Numbered from the stretch's first letter, positions 26,864 to 37,599 are shown. The stretch is DNA of 64,000 nt from an uncultured Ruminococcus sp. (GCA_947624295.1 CANQJV010000003.1:55651-119650), one strand, 5' to 3'. Numbers and translations: made by a program. Notes: a model not told the origin generated them from the letters alone.

Positions 26864-28881
26864 AAGATACTTCTCATGAACTCCTTAAGGAACTCATTCG
26901 CCTTGATATAAAGCGTGAGGATATTGAAACTGCCAAAGAAGTCATGTCAGCTTGCCCTGATGCCGTGGATACACTCGAAAATCCATTGATAACGCTTGAC
27001 GAAAAAAGAAATATCATCAAGAAAATTTTCCCGCAAAGTCTGGAGCGTTTTATCACAAGTGCCGCAAAATCAGGGAATGTTGCTGAATTAACCGATATTT
27101 TTTCGGAATATGAAGATGTTCTCCTCGAAAAACAGGGCAGTATAAAGGCTGTAGTCCGCTATGTAACTCCGCTTACCGAATCACAACAGGCTGATTTGCG
27201 TAAATTCATTATGGAAAAATTCGTCCGTGATGATGTTGACATTGAATACAGACATGACCCCGATATTATAGGCGGTTTTATCCTGAATGCAGGCGACGTT
27301 GAATACGACCGCAGTTACAGGACAAGTCTGCGTTCAATGCGTGAAACTTTACAGAATAAAGCCGTTGAAGTCGTTGAAAGTAAAGGCGATATAAAATCAG
27401 GGGATATTATTTCCGTCCTCAAAACAGAAGTAAAAGATTTCGAAGTCCGTTCAGGTGCTACGGAAACAGGCTTTATAATAAGGCTCGGCGATGGTATCGC
27501 AAGAGTACACGGTATGAGCGGTGTAATGTACGGCGAACTCGTGGAATTTGAAACGGGTGTTCGTGGAATTGTACAAAATCTTGAGGAAAAATCAGTCGGA
27601 GTTGTACTTCTCGGCGATGACCACGGTCTTACTGAAGGTTCATCTGTTGTGCGTACAGGCAAAAGAGCAGGTATCGGGGTAAGCGATGAACTTCTCGGAC
27701 GTGTTGTTGATGCACTCGGTTCACCTATTGACGGGCTCGGGCAAATCCGTACAGAGGACTACTTCCCTATCGAAAGAGAAGCTCCCGGCGTTATCGAAAG
27801 AAAACCTGTCAGTGTGCCACTACAGACGGGTATACTCGCAATTGACTCGATGTTCCCTATAGGACGTGGACAGCGTGAACTTATCATCGGTGACAGGCAG
27901 ACAGGTAAAACTTCGATAGCTGTTGACACAATGATTAACCAGAAAGGACAGGACGTTATATGTGTTTACGTTGCTATAGGTCAGAAATCCTCAACAGTCG
28001 CACAAGTCGTCAACACGCTTAAAAAATACGGTGCTATGGACTATTCCGTTGTAGTATCGGCATCAGCAAGCGAACCTGCTCCATTCCAGTATATTGCTCC
28101 ATATTCGGGTACTGCTATTGCTGAATACTTTATGTCAAAAGGAAAAGATGTTCTTATTATATACGACGATTTATCCAAACATGCTGTTGCTTACCGTGCA
28201 ATGTCCCTGCTGCTCCATAGACCGCCGGGACGTGAGGCTTACCCCGGCGATGTTTTCTACCTCCATTCAAGGTTACTCGAACGCTCAAGCCGTCTTGACG
28301 ATGAACACGGAGGCGGTTCACTTACGGCACTCCCGATTATTGAAACTTTAGCGGGCGATATATCTGCATATATCCCCACAAATGTAATTTCAATTACAGA
28401 CGGACAGATTTTCCTCGAAAGCGAACTGTTCAATTCAGGACAAAGACCTGCTGTAAACTACGGACTTTCAGTATCACGTGTAGGCGGTGCCGCACAAACT
28501 AAAGCAATGAAAAAAGCCGCAGGAAATCTCCGTATAGACCTTGCACAATTCAAAGAAATGGAAATTTTCACACAATTTTCATCTGAACTTGATTCCGCAA
28601 CAACCGAATTACTGAATCACGGTCATCTTATCACGGAAATGCTGAAACAACCGTTATATAATCCGCTGCCGCACTATGAACAGGTTATACTGCTGTATGC
28701 AGCACAAAAACGGCTTTTTGAACACATCAAGCCCAAAGAAATGAAAGAATATAAAGATGAACTTATGAACTACATCAGGAGTTACGGGCAGGATATTATC
28801 GAGGAAATCGAGGAGAAAAAAATTCTTACGGACGACCTTATGGAACGTATCGAAAGAATTATCTCCGCATTTGAGGAATAA
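26860..28881 (+). CDS. atpH-atpA: Natural fusion of ATP synthase delta (OSCP) and alpha subunits
   Basis: One uninterrupted 673-residue frame holds both subunits. Residues 1 to about 168 are delta: [18 protein letters not shown] and, near the end of the domain, [18 protein letters not shown] and [11 protein letters not shown]. Its N-terminus is a few residues shorter than usual and lacks the common YAxAL motif. From about 176 the protein is a complete alpha subunit: the N-terminal helix normally held by delta ([14 protein letters not shown], 182-195), [10 protein letters not shown] (209-218), P-loop GDRQTGKT (344-351) and [15 protein letters not shown]. The linker is only about ten residues. 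No ribosome site or good start codon lies near the junction; the ATG of SMRETLQ has none. Operon position matches where atpH and atpA would be. An artefactual frameshift is unlikely because both domains are intact. Confidence 0.93.
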   Translation: MKDTSHELLKELIRLDIKREDIETAKEVMSACPDAVDTLENPLITLDEKRNIIKKIFPQSLERFITSAAKSGNVAELTDIFSEYEDVLLEKQGSIKAVVRYVTPLTESQQADLRKFIMEKFVRDDVDIEYRHDPDIIGGFILNAGDVEYDRSYRTSLRSMRETLQNKAVEVVESKGDIKSGDIISVLKTEVKDFEVRSGATETGFIIRLGDGIARVHGMSGVMYGELVEFETGVRGIVQNLEEKSVGVVLLGDDHGLTEGSSVVRTGKRAGIGVSDELLGRVVDALGSPIDGLGQIRTEDYFPIEREAPGVIERKPVSVPLQTGILAIDSMFPIGRGQRELIIGDRQTGKTSIAVDTMINQKGQDVICVYVAIGQKSSTVAQVVNTLKKYGAMDYSVVVSASASEPAPFQYIAPYSGTAIAEYFMSKGKDVLIIYDDLSKHAVAYRAMSLLLHRPPGREAYPGDVFYLHSRLLERSSRLDDEHGGGSLTALPIIETLAGDISAYIPTNVISITDGQIFLESELFNSGQRPAVNYGLSVSRVGGAAQTKAMKKAAGNLRIDLAQFKEMEIFTQFSSELDSATTELLNHGHLITEMLKQPLYNPLPHYEQVILLYAAQKRLFEHIKPKEMKEYKDELMNYIRSYGQDIIEEIEEKKILTDDLMERIERIISAFEE

Positions 28882-28890
28882 GGTGACGAT

Positions 28891-29799
28891 ATGCCGAATA
28901 TACGTGAAATACGTGACAGAATCGAAAGCATAAAGCAGATTCTGAAAATCACAAACGCTATGTATCTCATTTCATCATCAAAGCTGAAAAAAGCCAGAAA
29001 ATCGCTTGAATCAACAGAACCGTATTTCTATAAACTACAGGAAACAATTGAAAGCGTCCTCGAACATACTCCACATACTGAACAGCAGTATTTCAACAGA
29101 CGTTCCGATATTCCGCAGGAAAAACGTAAAAAAGGCTATATTGTAATTACAGGCGACAAAGGTCTTTGCGGAAGTTACAACCACAATATTCTGAAATACA
29201 CTGAACAGAAACTTGACGAAACGCCTGACCTCGATAATTGTTATCTTTTTGTCATGGGACAGGTAGGACGTATGTATTTTCAGAGGCGTATGAAATCAGG
29301 CAAACAGGCTTATGTTGACGGTGAATTTCTCTATACTACGCAAAATCCTACGCTTTACCGTGCTGCTGAAATAGCTGATATAGTGCTTGATAAATTCAGG
29401 AACGGCGAACTTGATGAAGTATGGCTGCTTTATACGGATATGGTTACTTCAAGCACTCAGGAAGCAAGAACTGTACGGCTTTTACCGTTCGAACGCCGTC
29501 ATTTCGGTAAATCAAAAGACGGTACAATAAAAAAACTGCCTAAAGCATCATTTGTACCGTCACCCGAAAAAGTTATGGAATATCTCATTCCGCAGTACGC
29601 AAAGGGTATTATTTACGGCGCAATGGTTGAGGCTTTCTGTTGTGAACAGCAATCAAGAATGACAGCTATGGATTCCGCTACAAACAGCGCAAAAGATATG
29701 ATAAAAGATTTATCTTTACTCTACAACAGGGCAAGACAGGCTTCTATAACTCAGGAAATTACAGAAGTATGCAGTGGTGCTGTAAGCGTTGATGAATAA
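28891..29799 (+). CDS. atpG: F1Fo ATP synthase subunit gamma
   Basis: Central rotor shaft of 302 residues, with the long N- and C-terminal helices of the family: MPNIREIRDRIESIKQILK at the start and ARQASITQEITEVCSGA at the end. GYIVITGDKGLCGSYN in the Rossmann-like domain is diagnostic. It follows the delta-alpha gene by 9 bp with AAGGTGAC as ribosome site. Its length is normal for the family. Confidence 0.93.
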   Translation: MPNIREIRDRIESIKQILKITNAMYLISSSKLKKARKSLESTEPYFYKLQETIESVLEHTPHTEQQYFNRRSDIPQEKRKKGYIVITGDKGLCGSYNHNILKYTEQKLDETPDLDNCYLFVMGQVGRMYFQRRMKSGKQAYVDGEFLYTTQNPTLYRAAEIADIVLDKFRNGELDEVWLLYTDMVTSSTQEARTVRLLPFERRHFGKSKDGTIKKLPKASFVPSPEKVMEYLIPQYAKGIIYGAMVEAFCCEQQSRMTAMDSATNSAKDMIKDLSLLYNRARQASITQEITEVCSGAVSVDE

Positions 29800-29825
29800 T
29801 CAGGAAAGGAGCGAAATTTTTATAA

Positions 29826-31223
<1,398 letters not shown>

Positions 31224-31225
31224 TA

Positions 31226-31636
31226 ATGGCTAAAACTTTTTACCTCGAAATAATCGCCTCAGACAGAATATTTTTTCAGGGCGACTGCGAACACCTCGTA
31301 ATTACAGCAATAGACGGACTTTTAGGTATACTGGCAGGTCACGAACCGCTTATTACGTCGCTCCCTACAGGAGAACTGAAGTATATGGTCAACGGTGAAT
31401 GGAAACACGCTGCTATATCTGAAGGCTTTATTGAAGTAATGCCCGATAAAGCCGTTATTCTTGCTGATTCGTGCGAATTGCCGGAAGAAATTGACATAAA
31501 ACGTGCCGAAGAAGCAAAAGAACGTGCTGAAGAAATGTTAAGACAAAAACAAAGTATCCGTGAGTACTATGAAACTCAGGCTGCCCTTAACCGTGCAATA
31601 AACAGACTTAAAATATCACAAAAAAAATTCCGGTAA
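31226..31636 (+). CDS. atpC: F1Fo ATP synthase subunit epsilon
   Basis: Regulatory rotor subunit of 136 residues: an N-terminal beta-sandwich (GLLGILAGHEPLITSLPTG) and a C-terminal helical hairpin (IKRAEEAKERAEEMLRQK and onwards), which in other species can brake ATP hydrolysis. The start is 2 bp after the beta stop. It is the last gene of the operon; no clear terminator follows before the secD promoter. Confidence 0.92.
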   Translation: MAKTFYLEIIASDRIFFQGDCEHLVITAIDGLLGILAGHEPLITSLPTGELKYMVNGEWKHAAISEGFIEVMPDKAVILADSCELPEEIDIKRAEEAKERAEEMLRQKQSIREYYETQAALNRAINRLKISQKKFR

Positions 31637-31726
31637 TTTTCATTGAAAAATTTGTTATATATGTCCAAAAAATCAGCTTGAAATTTGTAAATATTGCCTG
31701 ATTAAAAACAATTATTACAGATATGC

Positions 31727-31755
31727 TTGACTTTTTGCCATAAATATTGTAAAAT
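31727..31755 (+). promoter_or_regulatory. Predicted sigma-A promoter of secDF
   Basis: TTGACT (31727-31732), 17-bp spacer, TAAAAT (31750-31755), 52 bp before the secD start. Confidence 0.65.
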
Positions 31756-31807
31756 AATAGTAATTGTCACGATGACAAAGAAAATCACTCAACAGGAGGC
31801 AAAAGAC

Positions 31808-33232
31808 GTGAAAAAAAGAACACGCAAATCAACTTTCTTCATTGTCGTTGCTTTTATTGTTCTGTTCACTGTTTCCGCTGTTACAGGTGTTGACTATCTG
31901 TTCGGCGACAACACTAAAACTGTTATCAAGGGCGTTAACGATATACGCCTCGGTATCGACATCAAGGGCGGTGTTGACGTTACATTTGCTCCGGCAGACG
32001 GTTACGACGCATCTGATGAACAGCTTGATGCTGCTGCACAGAAAATCAAAACCCGTCTTGGCGCACTCGGTATCAATGATAACGAAATCTACAGCGACAA
32101 TAAAAGCGACAGAATTATCGTTCGTTTCCCGTGGCAAGCCGGTGAAAGCGATTACGATGCAGGCGAAGCCGTAAAAGAACTCGGCGAAATGTCTGAACTC
32201 ACTTTCCGTAAAGGTACGGATTCAGTCACGGACGATGACGGTAACGTTGTTCCGACAGGTGACATCGTCCTTACAGGCGATGACATCGAAAAGGCGGACT
32301 ATACTCAACAGCCTGATAATGACGGTAATCTTGAATACGTCGTTACGCTTAAACTCACTTCAGGCGGTGAAAACAGCGGTACAGAAAAATTTGCTGCCGC
32401 TACTGCTGAACTACAAGGTTCAAGCACACCTATTTCTATCTGGATGGACAACACTATGATTTCATCACCGTCCGTAAACAGCGTCATCACTAACGGTGAG
32501 GCTATTATTGAGGGCAATTTTACCGCTGAATCCTCAAAAGCTCTTGCGGACCAGATAAATTCAGGTGCTTTGCCGTTCAAAATGGTAACAACAAGTTTCA
32601 AGACTATTTCCTCAACTATGGGCGAAGGTTCTCTTGATGCAATCCTGCTTGCCGCTTATATTGCATTTGCACTTATTGCCGTTTATATGATTATCCTCTA
32701 CAGATTGCCCGGATTTGTCGCAGTTATTGCGCTCGTCGGACAAATCGCAGGAACACTTGCGGCAGTTACAGGCTGGTTCGGATTCATGCCCGGTTCAACT
32801 CTCACAATCCCCGGTATTGCAGGTATTATTCTCTCAATCGGTATGGGTGTTGACGCAAATATCATCACTGGCGAACGTATCAAAGAAGAAATACGTTCCG
32901 GAAAAACACTCGATTCCGCAATACGTATTGCTTATAAAAGGGCATTTTCAGCTATCCTTGACGGTAATATCACCAACGTTATTATAGCTGTAATTCTTAT
33001 GGGTGCATTCGGCGTTCCGTCAAGTTTCTTCTCGCAAATCCTCAACAAAACTATCTTCTTTATGTTCGGTGCAACAACTGAAGGCGTTGTTTACTCATTC
33101 GGCTTTACGCTCCTTGTCGGAGTTATCTGTAACTTCATATTCGGTGTATTTGCCGCTCAGCTTATGGTTAAATCACTTTCAAGATTCAAGGCATTCCAGA
33201 ACAGAAAGCTCTATGGAGGTGATGCGAAATGA
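31808..33232 (+). CDS. secD: Protein translocase subunit SecD
   Basis: Membrane subunit that uses the proton motive force to help pull secreted proteins through the Sec channel. I start it at GTG 31808, behind CAGGAGG; the frame is open further up but without a ribosome site. The 474 residues have a first membrane helix, the LGIDIKGGVDVTF motif, a large periplasmic-type domain (about 60-290) and a cluster of five membrane helices with GMGVDANIITGERIKEE, the diagnostic SecD sequence. It overlaps secF by 4 bp. Confidence 0.94.
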   Translation: MKKRTRKSTFFIVVAFIVLFTVSAVTGVDYLFGDNTKTVIKGVNDIRLGIDIKGGVDVTFAPADGYDASDEQLDAAAQKIKTRLGALGINDNEIYSDNKSDRIIVRFPWQAGESDYDAGEAVKELGEMSELTFRKGTDSVTDDDGNVVPTGDIVLTGDDIEKADYTQQPDNDGNLEYVVTLKLTSGGENSGTEKFAAATAELQGSSTPISIWMDNTMISSPSVNSVITNGEAIIEGNFTAESSKALADQINSGALPFKMVTTSFKTISSTMGEGSLDAILLAAYIAFALIAVYMIILYRLPGFVAVIALVGQIAGTLAAVTGWFGFMPGSTLTIPGIAGIILSIGMGVDANIITGERIKEEIRSGKTLDSAIRIAYKRAFSAILDGNITNVIIAVILMGAFGVPSSFFSQILNKTIFFMFGATTEGVVYSFGFTLLVGVICNFIFGVFAAQLMVKSLSRFKAFQNRKLYGGDAK

Positions 33233-34212
33233 GTAATAAAAATAAAAAGAAAAAACCAAATCATTCTGATGAACCTGCAAAAACAATGGGTAAAATCTAT
33301 GATTTTTGTTCGCAGAAAAAACTTATTCTCATAATCGCAGTATGCGTTATAATTGCACTTATCGCCGGAATTGTCATAAGAGGCGTAAACCTTGCTATTG
33401 AATTTGAGGGCGGTACTATGCTTACCTACTCGTATACAGGCGATATTGATACGAATAAAGTTGACAGCGAAACTGAAAATATTGTCGGTGTTCCCGTAAA
33501 CGTAAGAACAGGTGAAAGCCTTGATTCAAACGGAAAACAGATAACACTCTCATTTACTTCGGAAGAAGGTCTTAATGCTGACAGGCAATTTGAACTGACA
33601 GAGGCACTCAACAATACATTCCCCGACAATCAGCTTGAACTTTTCGATTCAAACGACGTAAGCCCTGCATCAGGACGGGAATTTCTCTTGAAATGTCTGC
33701 TTGCAATGGTAGTTGCGGCGATACTCATCATCATCTACATCGCAATCAGATTCAGTAAAATCGGCGGTTGGTCAGCAGGTATATGTTCAATTTTCGCACT
33801 CTGCCACGACCTCGTTGCAGCACTTGCCGCATCAATCCTCTTCGGATTTGAATTTAATGCAAATATAGTTGCTGTTATACTGACGATTTTAGGTTACTCA
33901 ATTAACAATACAATTGTAATCTACGACAGAATCAGAGAAAACAGAACGCTTTATCCTACAGCTACCCTTAATGAACTCATCAATATGGGCTGTTCGCAGT
34001 CACTCAGGCGTTCTATCAGAACATCTGTCACAACAATAGGAACAATGATTATTGTATCAATTGTTGTATTCGTAAGCGGATATACTTCACTCCTCAGCTT
34101 TTCAGTACCGCTTATTTTCGGTCTTATTTCGGGTACGTATTCATCTATTTTTGTTGCACCTGTTACATGGTCATGGTGGAAAGGCAAACAGAAAAAATCC
34201 GATAAAGATTAA
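33229..34212 (+). CDS. secF: Protein translocase subunit SecF
   Basis: Partner of SecD, 327 residues with six expected membrane helices. A Lys-rich cytoplasmic start is followed by the first helix, AIEFEGGTMLTYSY, the short extracytoplasmic domain, and then GYSINNTIVIYDRIRENR, the conserved SecF motif. A terminator stands 14 bp behind the stop. The pair suggests heavy protein export, in line with the cellulosomal and LRR proteins in this window. Confidence 0.94.
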   Translation: MSNKNKKKKPNHSDEPAKTMGKIYDFCSQKKLILIIAVCVIIALIAGIVIRGVNLAIEFEGGTMLTYSYTGDIDTNKVDSETENIVGVPVNVRTGESLDSNGKQITLSFTSEEGLNADRQFELTEALNNTFPDNQLELFDSNDVSPASGREFLLKCLLAMVVAAILIIIYIAIRFSKIGGWSAGICSIFALCHDLVAALAASILFGFEFNANIVAVILTILGYSINNTIVIYDRIRENRTLYPTATLNELINMGCSQSLRRSIRTSVTTIGTMIIVSIVVFVSGYTSLLSFSVPLIFGLISGTYSSIFVAPVTWSWWKGKQKKSDKD

Positions 34213-34225
34213 GATTAAAAAAATT

Positions 34226-34255
34226 AACGGTTGGATTAAATTCCAGCCGTTTTTA
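34226..34255 (+). terminator. Intrinsic terminator after secF
   Basis: AACGGTTGGA, 5-nt loop, TTCCAGCCGT and TTTTT; the stem has one G-U pair. Confidence 0.82.
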
Positions 34256-34284
34256 CTATGCAACTCTGCTGTAATTGTCAACAT

Positions 34285-34345
34285 AAACAACAAACAGAAA
34301 AATAAATTTCAAAATATTGTAAACAATAAACAGAAAGAGTATAAA
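34285..34345 (+). promoter_or_regulatory. Promoter with imperfect direct repeats upstream of the XRE regulator
   Basis: Promoter TTGTAA (34317-34322), 17 bp, TATAAA (34340-34345). A 16-bp direct repeat, AAACAACAAACAGAAA (34285-34300) and AAACAATAAACAGAAA (34321-34336), has one difference; the second copy fills the promoter spacer. The start of transcription should fall near 34352, less than 10 nt before the ATG, so the mRNA may be nearly leaderless. Binding by the regulator itself is plausible inference. Confidence 0.6.
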
Positions 34346-34360
34346 TTTGTTTTTTTAATT

Positions 34361-34567
34361 ATGAGATTGAAAGAATTACGGGAAAAAAAGAAAATCACTC
34401 AACAAAAGCTTGCAATTGAACTGAATATGTCACAAAATACCATAAGCAGATATGAAAACGGTATAAGAGAAGCTGATTATAAAAGCCTTATATCAATAGC
34501 GGACTATTTCAATGTATCGATAGACTATCTTCTTGAACGCACTGACAATCCGACATTTTATAAATAA
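34361..34567 (+). CDS. Small XRE-family transcriptional regulator
   Basis: A 68-residue protein that is essentially one helix-turn-helix domain (LRLKELREKKK-type start; KITQQKLAIELNMSQNTISR for the two recognition helices; then SLISIADYFNVSIDYLLER, the typical XRE end). I start it at ATG 34361; no ribosome site precedes it, and the promoter is so close that a leaderless or near-leaderless mRNA is likely. It stands alone between secF and recR with its own promoter, so it may repress itself and unlinked genes. Confidence 0.85.
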   Translation: MRLKELREKKKITQQKLAIELNMSQNTISRYENGIREADYKSLISIADYFNVSIDYLLERTDNPTFYK

Positions 34568-34588
34568 TATAACAAAAAGATATATAAC

Positions 34589-34621
34589 AAAAAGCCGTCT
34601 GTATTCAAACAAACGGCTTTT
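34589..34621. terminator. Bidirectional terminator between XRE gene and recR
   Basis: AAAAAGCCGT, 14-nt loop, ACGGCTTTT. It works for the regulator gene on the plus strand and for the dnaX-ybaB-recR operon on the minus strand, 5 bp after the recR stop. Confidence 0.85.
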
Positions 34622-34625
34622 GATT

Positions 34626-35228
34626 TTACATATCATTTCTGTTTTCGAGTGCCTTGAAAAGCGTAACCTCATCAGCGTATTCAAGCATTGCACCAACCGG
34701 TAAACCAAATGCAAGGCGTGAAACTTTAATTCCAAGCGGTTTCAGCAGTCCTGCAATGTAAAGTGCAGTCGCATCGCCCTCAACAGTGGGATTTGTTGCC
34801 ATTATGACTTCATCAACTCCGCCCTGCGAAATTCTTGCAAGAAGTTCTTTTATACGGAGTTTGTCAGGCGTTATGTTATCCATAGGCGATATAAGCCCAT
34901 GAAGTACGTGATACACACCGCCGTATTCCCTTGTACGCTCAAAAGCTGTAACATCTTTCGGGGATTCGACGACGCATATAATATTTTGTTTTCTGTCGGG
35001 GTCACTGCAAATAGGGCACACATCTCTTTCCGTGAGATTCTGGCATACTGTACAGCATTTCACGTTTTTTTTAGCGTCAAGCAAAGCCTTTGAGAACTCT
35101 TCAACGGACTGCAAATCCATTGACATAACGTGATAAGCAAGCCTTTGTGCTGATTTCATACCGATTCCGGGGAGAGATGCGAATTTTTCCGCAAGTATAA
35201 CAAGCGGAAGTGCATTATGGTCAGCCAT
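34626..35228 (-). CDS. recR: Recombination mediator RecR
   Basis: Acts with RecO and RecF to load RecA at gapped DNA. The 200 residues show the helix-hairpin-helix KFASLPGIGMKSAQRLAYHV, the zinc finger CCTVCQNLTERDVCPIC and a Toprim domain (ICVVESPKDVTAFERT, EVIMATNPTVEGDATALYI). The start ATG at 35228 shares one base with the ybaB stop (TGATG), which I prefer to the TTG three bases upstream. It is last in the dnaX-ybaB-recR operon, an order conserved in Firmicutes. Confidence 0.95.
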   Translation of the reverse strand: MADHNALPLVILAEKFASLPGIGMKSAQRLAYHVMSMDLQSVEEFSKALLDAKKNVKCCTVCQNLTERDVCPICSDPDRKQNIICVVESPKDVTAFERTREYGGVYHVLHGLISPMDNITPDKLRIKELLARISQGGVDEVIMATNPTVEGDATALYIAGLLKPLGIKVSRLAFGLPVGAMLEYADEVTLFKALENRNDM

Positions 35229-35572
35229 CAAAACAGTCCCGGAAGTGAAACTCCGCCTGTAATCTTGCCCATTTCAGCTTCTGTTTCAGCCTCGATATTA
35301 TTGATAGCCTCATTTACTGCGCTTATAATCAAATCCTGAAGCATTTCGATATCATCAGCATCAACGACTTCGGGTTTAAGGGTAAGTGATTTAACAGTTT
35401 TCTTGCCTGTCAGGACAACTTCAACTGCACCGCCTCCTGCTGTTGCGGAAAAATCACGGGCTTCAATTTGTTCCTGAAGTTCAGTAATCTGGTCCTGCAT
35501 TCTCTGCGCCTGCCTGATGACTTGATTCATATTTTGGGCACCGCCTGAATTTTTTGGTATTCTTGCTTTCAT
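35228..35572 (-). CDS. ybaB: YbaB/EbfC family nucleoid-associated protein
   Basis: Small DNA-binding protein of 114 residues that works as a dimer. Typical segments are MNQVIRQAQRMQDQITELQE and the beta-strand ATAGGGAVEVVLTGKKTVKS. I start it at ATG 35572, behind AAGGAGATTT; the open frame upstream is not preceded by a ribosome site. It lies between dnaX and recR and may take part in the same recombination/replication-linked process. The first 15 residues (KARIPKNSGGAQ) are longer than in E. coli. Confidence 0.92.
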   Translation of the reverse strand: MKARIPKNSGGAQNMNQVIRQAQRMQDQITELQEQIEARDFSATAGGGAVEVVLTGKKTVKSLTLKPEVVDADDIEMLQDLIISAVNEAINNIEAETEAEMGKITGGVSLPGLF

Positions 35573-35603
35573 CTTAAAAATCTCCTTTTTGAAAAAAATA
35601 GTA

Positions 35604-37202
35604 TTATTGATTATTATTATCAACAGCTGTTTCAATACTGCTGTTAATTGCTTTTTTAATCATTTGTTCGGCAGCTTTTTTAGTTTCCTCGACTGTAGTG
35701 GTACAGCGTGCAACTATTCTGTATCTTTTGCCGAGTACGGTATATATTGCTTTATTAAGCGACTCCACATTATCTTTGAGCCTGAACAAATCCATAAAAA
35801 ATCTGTTCGGAGTTAAAATAAACATCACATTTTCGTAAGTAGAGGCGTGTGAACCACCCAGACAACCTTGTACTGCGGGATTGATTTTCTGCAATACCTG
35901 CATAATTTCTTCCCATTGCGGACAAGGCACGAGGTCTTTATCAGTGATACTTTTCAAATCAACTTTCACATTAGCAGCTGATTCATTTTCTACAGGCGGA
36001 CTGACTGCCGTAAGGACTTCAGGTTTTTTAGGGACATATCCCGAATTTATTTTATCCTCAAGTTTTTTTATTTTATCATAAACTTCGGAGTTATCAACAG
36101 TAACTGTTGCATTTTGTTGAATATTTCCGCATATTTTTATAAGATTCATCTCAAATTCAACACGTTTGTTCATAACTCTGCCCATTCTTTCACGGCAAGT
36201 CTGAAATTGCGATAGCCAACTCATAATATTGTCAAGAGATGATTTTTCAGCGATATTCTTGAGGCGAACCATATCATCGGGCATTACAGCTATAATTTCC
36301 TCAGCGTTTGCAGGGGAAGCCTTAATCAGCATAATATTTCTCAACTGCAAAATAAGTTCCTCGCAAAGTCTTATTAAATCTTTTGACATATCATATAGTT
36401 GCGCTGTAATTGAAATTGCCTTTGCGGAATCGGAATCAGCAACAGCGTCAAGCATATCGTACAAAAATTCACGTCCTGCAATACCTGCTGTCTGCGAAAC
36501 TACATCAGCATCTATTTTTTCGGCGCATACTGAACACTGGTCAAGGAGTGATACAGCGTCACGCATACCGCCGTCCGCAAGTTTAGCGATGAGATTTGCC
36601 CCGTCTTGCGTAAGTTCAATCTGTTCCTGACCTGCAATATACATAAGCCTGTCCGCAATATCATTCTGTCTGATACGCCTGAAATCGTATCTCTGACAGC
36701 GTGAGGCAACAGTAGCAGGTACTTTGTGGATTTCGGTAGTTGCAAGTATAAACTTGACATATGGCGGAGGTTCTTCCATAATTTTCAGCAGGGCATTGAA
36801 AGCAGAAGTCGAAAGCATATGGACTTCATCGATAATATAAATCTTGTATTTGCATCTTTCGGGCGAATATACAGCACCTTCACGCAAATCACGTATATCT
36901 TCAACGCCATTATTGGAAGCCGCATCAATTTCGATAATATCGGTGAGCGAACCCTCATCAGCCTCCCTGCATATATCGCATTCAAGGCAAGGATTACCGT
37001 CTTTCATATTAGGGCAGTTTACCGCTTTTGCAAGTATTCTTGCACAAGTAGTTTTACCCGTGCCACGTGACCCCGTAAAAAGATATGCATGGGCAGTTTT
37101 TTCATTACGTAGCTGATTTTTTATAGTTTCAGTAATATGCTGTTGTGAAATAACGTCATCAAAAGTAAGAGGTCGCCACTTGCGGTATAGAGCCTTATAC
37201 AT
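35604..37202 (-). CDS. dnaX: DNA polymerase III subunits gamma and tau
   Basis: Clamp-loader ATPase of the replisome, 532 residues. The N-terminus YKALYRKWRPLTFDDVISQ, the P-loop GSRGTGKTTCARI, the zinc-binding CPNMKDGNPCLECDIC and EVHMLSTSAFNALLKIMEEP are diagnostic, and the AAA+ lid and collar follow to about residue 370. The C-terminal 160 residues correspond to a tau-type extension. No slippery A-run for programmed frameshifting was found on inspection. The SRP RNA gene lies directly upstream, as in Bacillus. Confidence 0.95.
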   Translation of the reverse strand: MYKALYRKWRPLTFDDVISQQHITETIKNQLRNEKTAHAYLFTGSRGTGKTTCARILAKAVNCPNMKDGNPCLECDICREADEGSLTDIIEIDAASNNGVEDIRDLREGAVYSPERCKYKIYIIDEVHMLSTSAFNALLKIMEEPPPYVKFILATTEIHKVPATVASRCQRYDFRRIRQNDIADRLMYIAGQEQIELTQDGANLIAKLADGGMRDAVSLLDQCSVCAEKIDADVVSQTAGIAGREFLYDMLDAVADSDSAKAISITAQLYDMSKDLIRLCEELILQLRNIMLIKASPANAEEIIAVMPDDMVRLKNIAEKSSLDNIMSWLSQFQTCRERMGRVMNKRVEFEMNLIKICGNIQQNATVTVDNSEVYDKIKKLEDKINSGYVPKKPEVLTAVSPPVENESAANVKVDLKSITDKDLVPCPQWEEIMQVLQKINPAVQGCLGGSHASTYENVMFILTPNRFFMDLFRLKDNVESLNKAIYTVLGKRYRIVARCTTTVEETKKAAEQMIKKAINSSIETAVDNNNQ

Positions 37203-37316
37203 AAAAGTAATCCTTTCTGAACTAAAATCTGTTGCAATGTCACAATAGATAAAAGACTATTTTGTCAAATATGTGACAGTTACAATAGAGTTTAGTATAA
37301 ATTTGTCAAAAAAAAT

Positions 37317-37442
37317 TCCCGGAACATAGATGTGCAGGCTTGCTGCGGCACACGAGGCGTTCCGCTTAATGCTGCTCGGTCTCCCGCCTGACATGGTTCA
37401 CGGTGTCTTGTTGCACAGGGCCCGCACATCTATATTCCGGAA
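37317..37442 (-). ncRNA. ffs: Small signal recognition particle RNA
   Basis: On the minus strand the ends pair over a long stem (ATAGATGTGCGGGC near the 5' end with GCCTGCACATCTAT near the 3' end), and the apical region reads AACCATGTCAGGCGGGAGAC followed by CGAGCAGCATTAAG, the conserved Ffh-binding loop pattern (GTCAGG ... AGCAGC). The 3' end runs into GGGAATTTTTTTT as terminator. A consensus promoter lies just upstream and dnaX downstream, the usual Firmicutes arrangement. The exact mature ends are uncertain by several bases. Confidence 0.9.
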
Positions 37443-37460
37443 TAACTTTATAACGTTATT

Positions 37461-37489
37461 ATTATATCACACTAAAACAGTTTTGTCAA
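37461..37489 (-). promoter_or_regulatory. Consensus sigma-A promoter of the SRP RNA
   Basis: On the minus strand: perfect TTGACA (37489-37484), 17-bp spacer, perfect TATAAT (37466-37461). It explains strong constitutive expression of the RNA, and may also feed dnaX. Confidence 0.88.
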
Positions 37490-37570
37490 GTATTATTTGA
37501 AAAATTTTTTTGATTCCGGTAAAGTAAATTTGATAAATTAGTGTACAAAACAAAAACTACGTGAAATTTA

Positions 37571-37599
37571 TTGCAATTTGCGTATAATTGTGATATAAT
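37571..37599 (+). promoter_or_regulatory. Predicted sigma-A promoter of the LRR gene pair
   Basis: TTGCAA (37571-37576), 17-bp spacer, TATAAT (37594-37599). In the leader a small inverted repeat GCAACA (37607-37612) / TGTTGC (37628-37633) is visible before the GAGAGGA ribosome site. Confidence 0.72.

Noticed and set aside
27338..27340. Internal ATG (SMRETLQ) as separate start of the alpha subunit
   Set aside because: No ribosome site lies upstream and it falls within the last helix of the delta domain. The fused reading is better supported, though a minor internal start cannot be excluded.
35229..35231. TTG three bases before the recR ATG as start
   Set aside because: The ATG at 35228 overlaps the ybaB stop in the usual TGATG way and is the better start.
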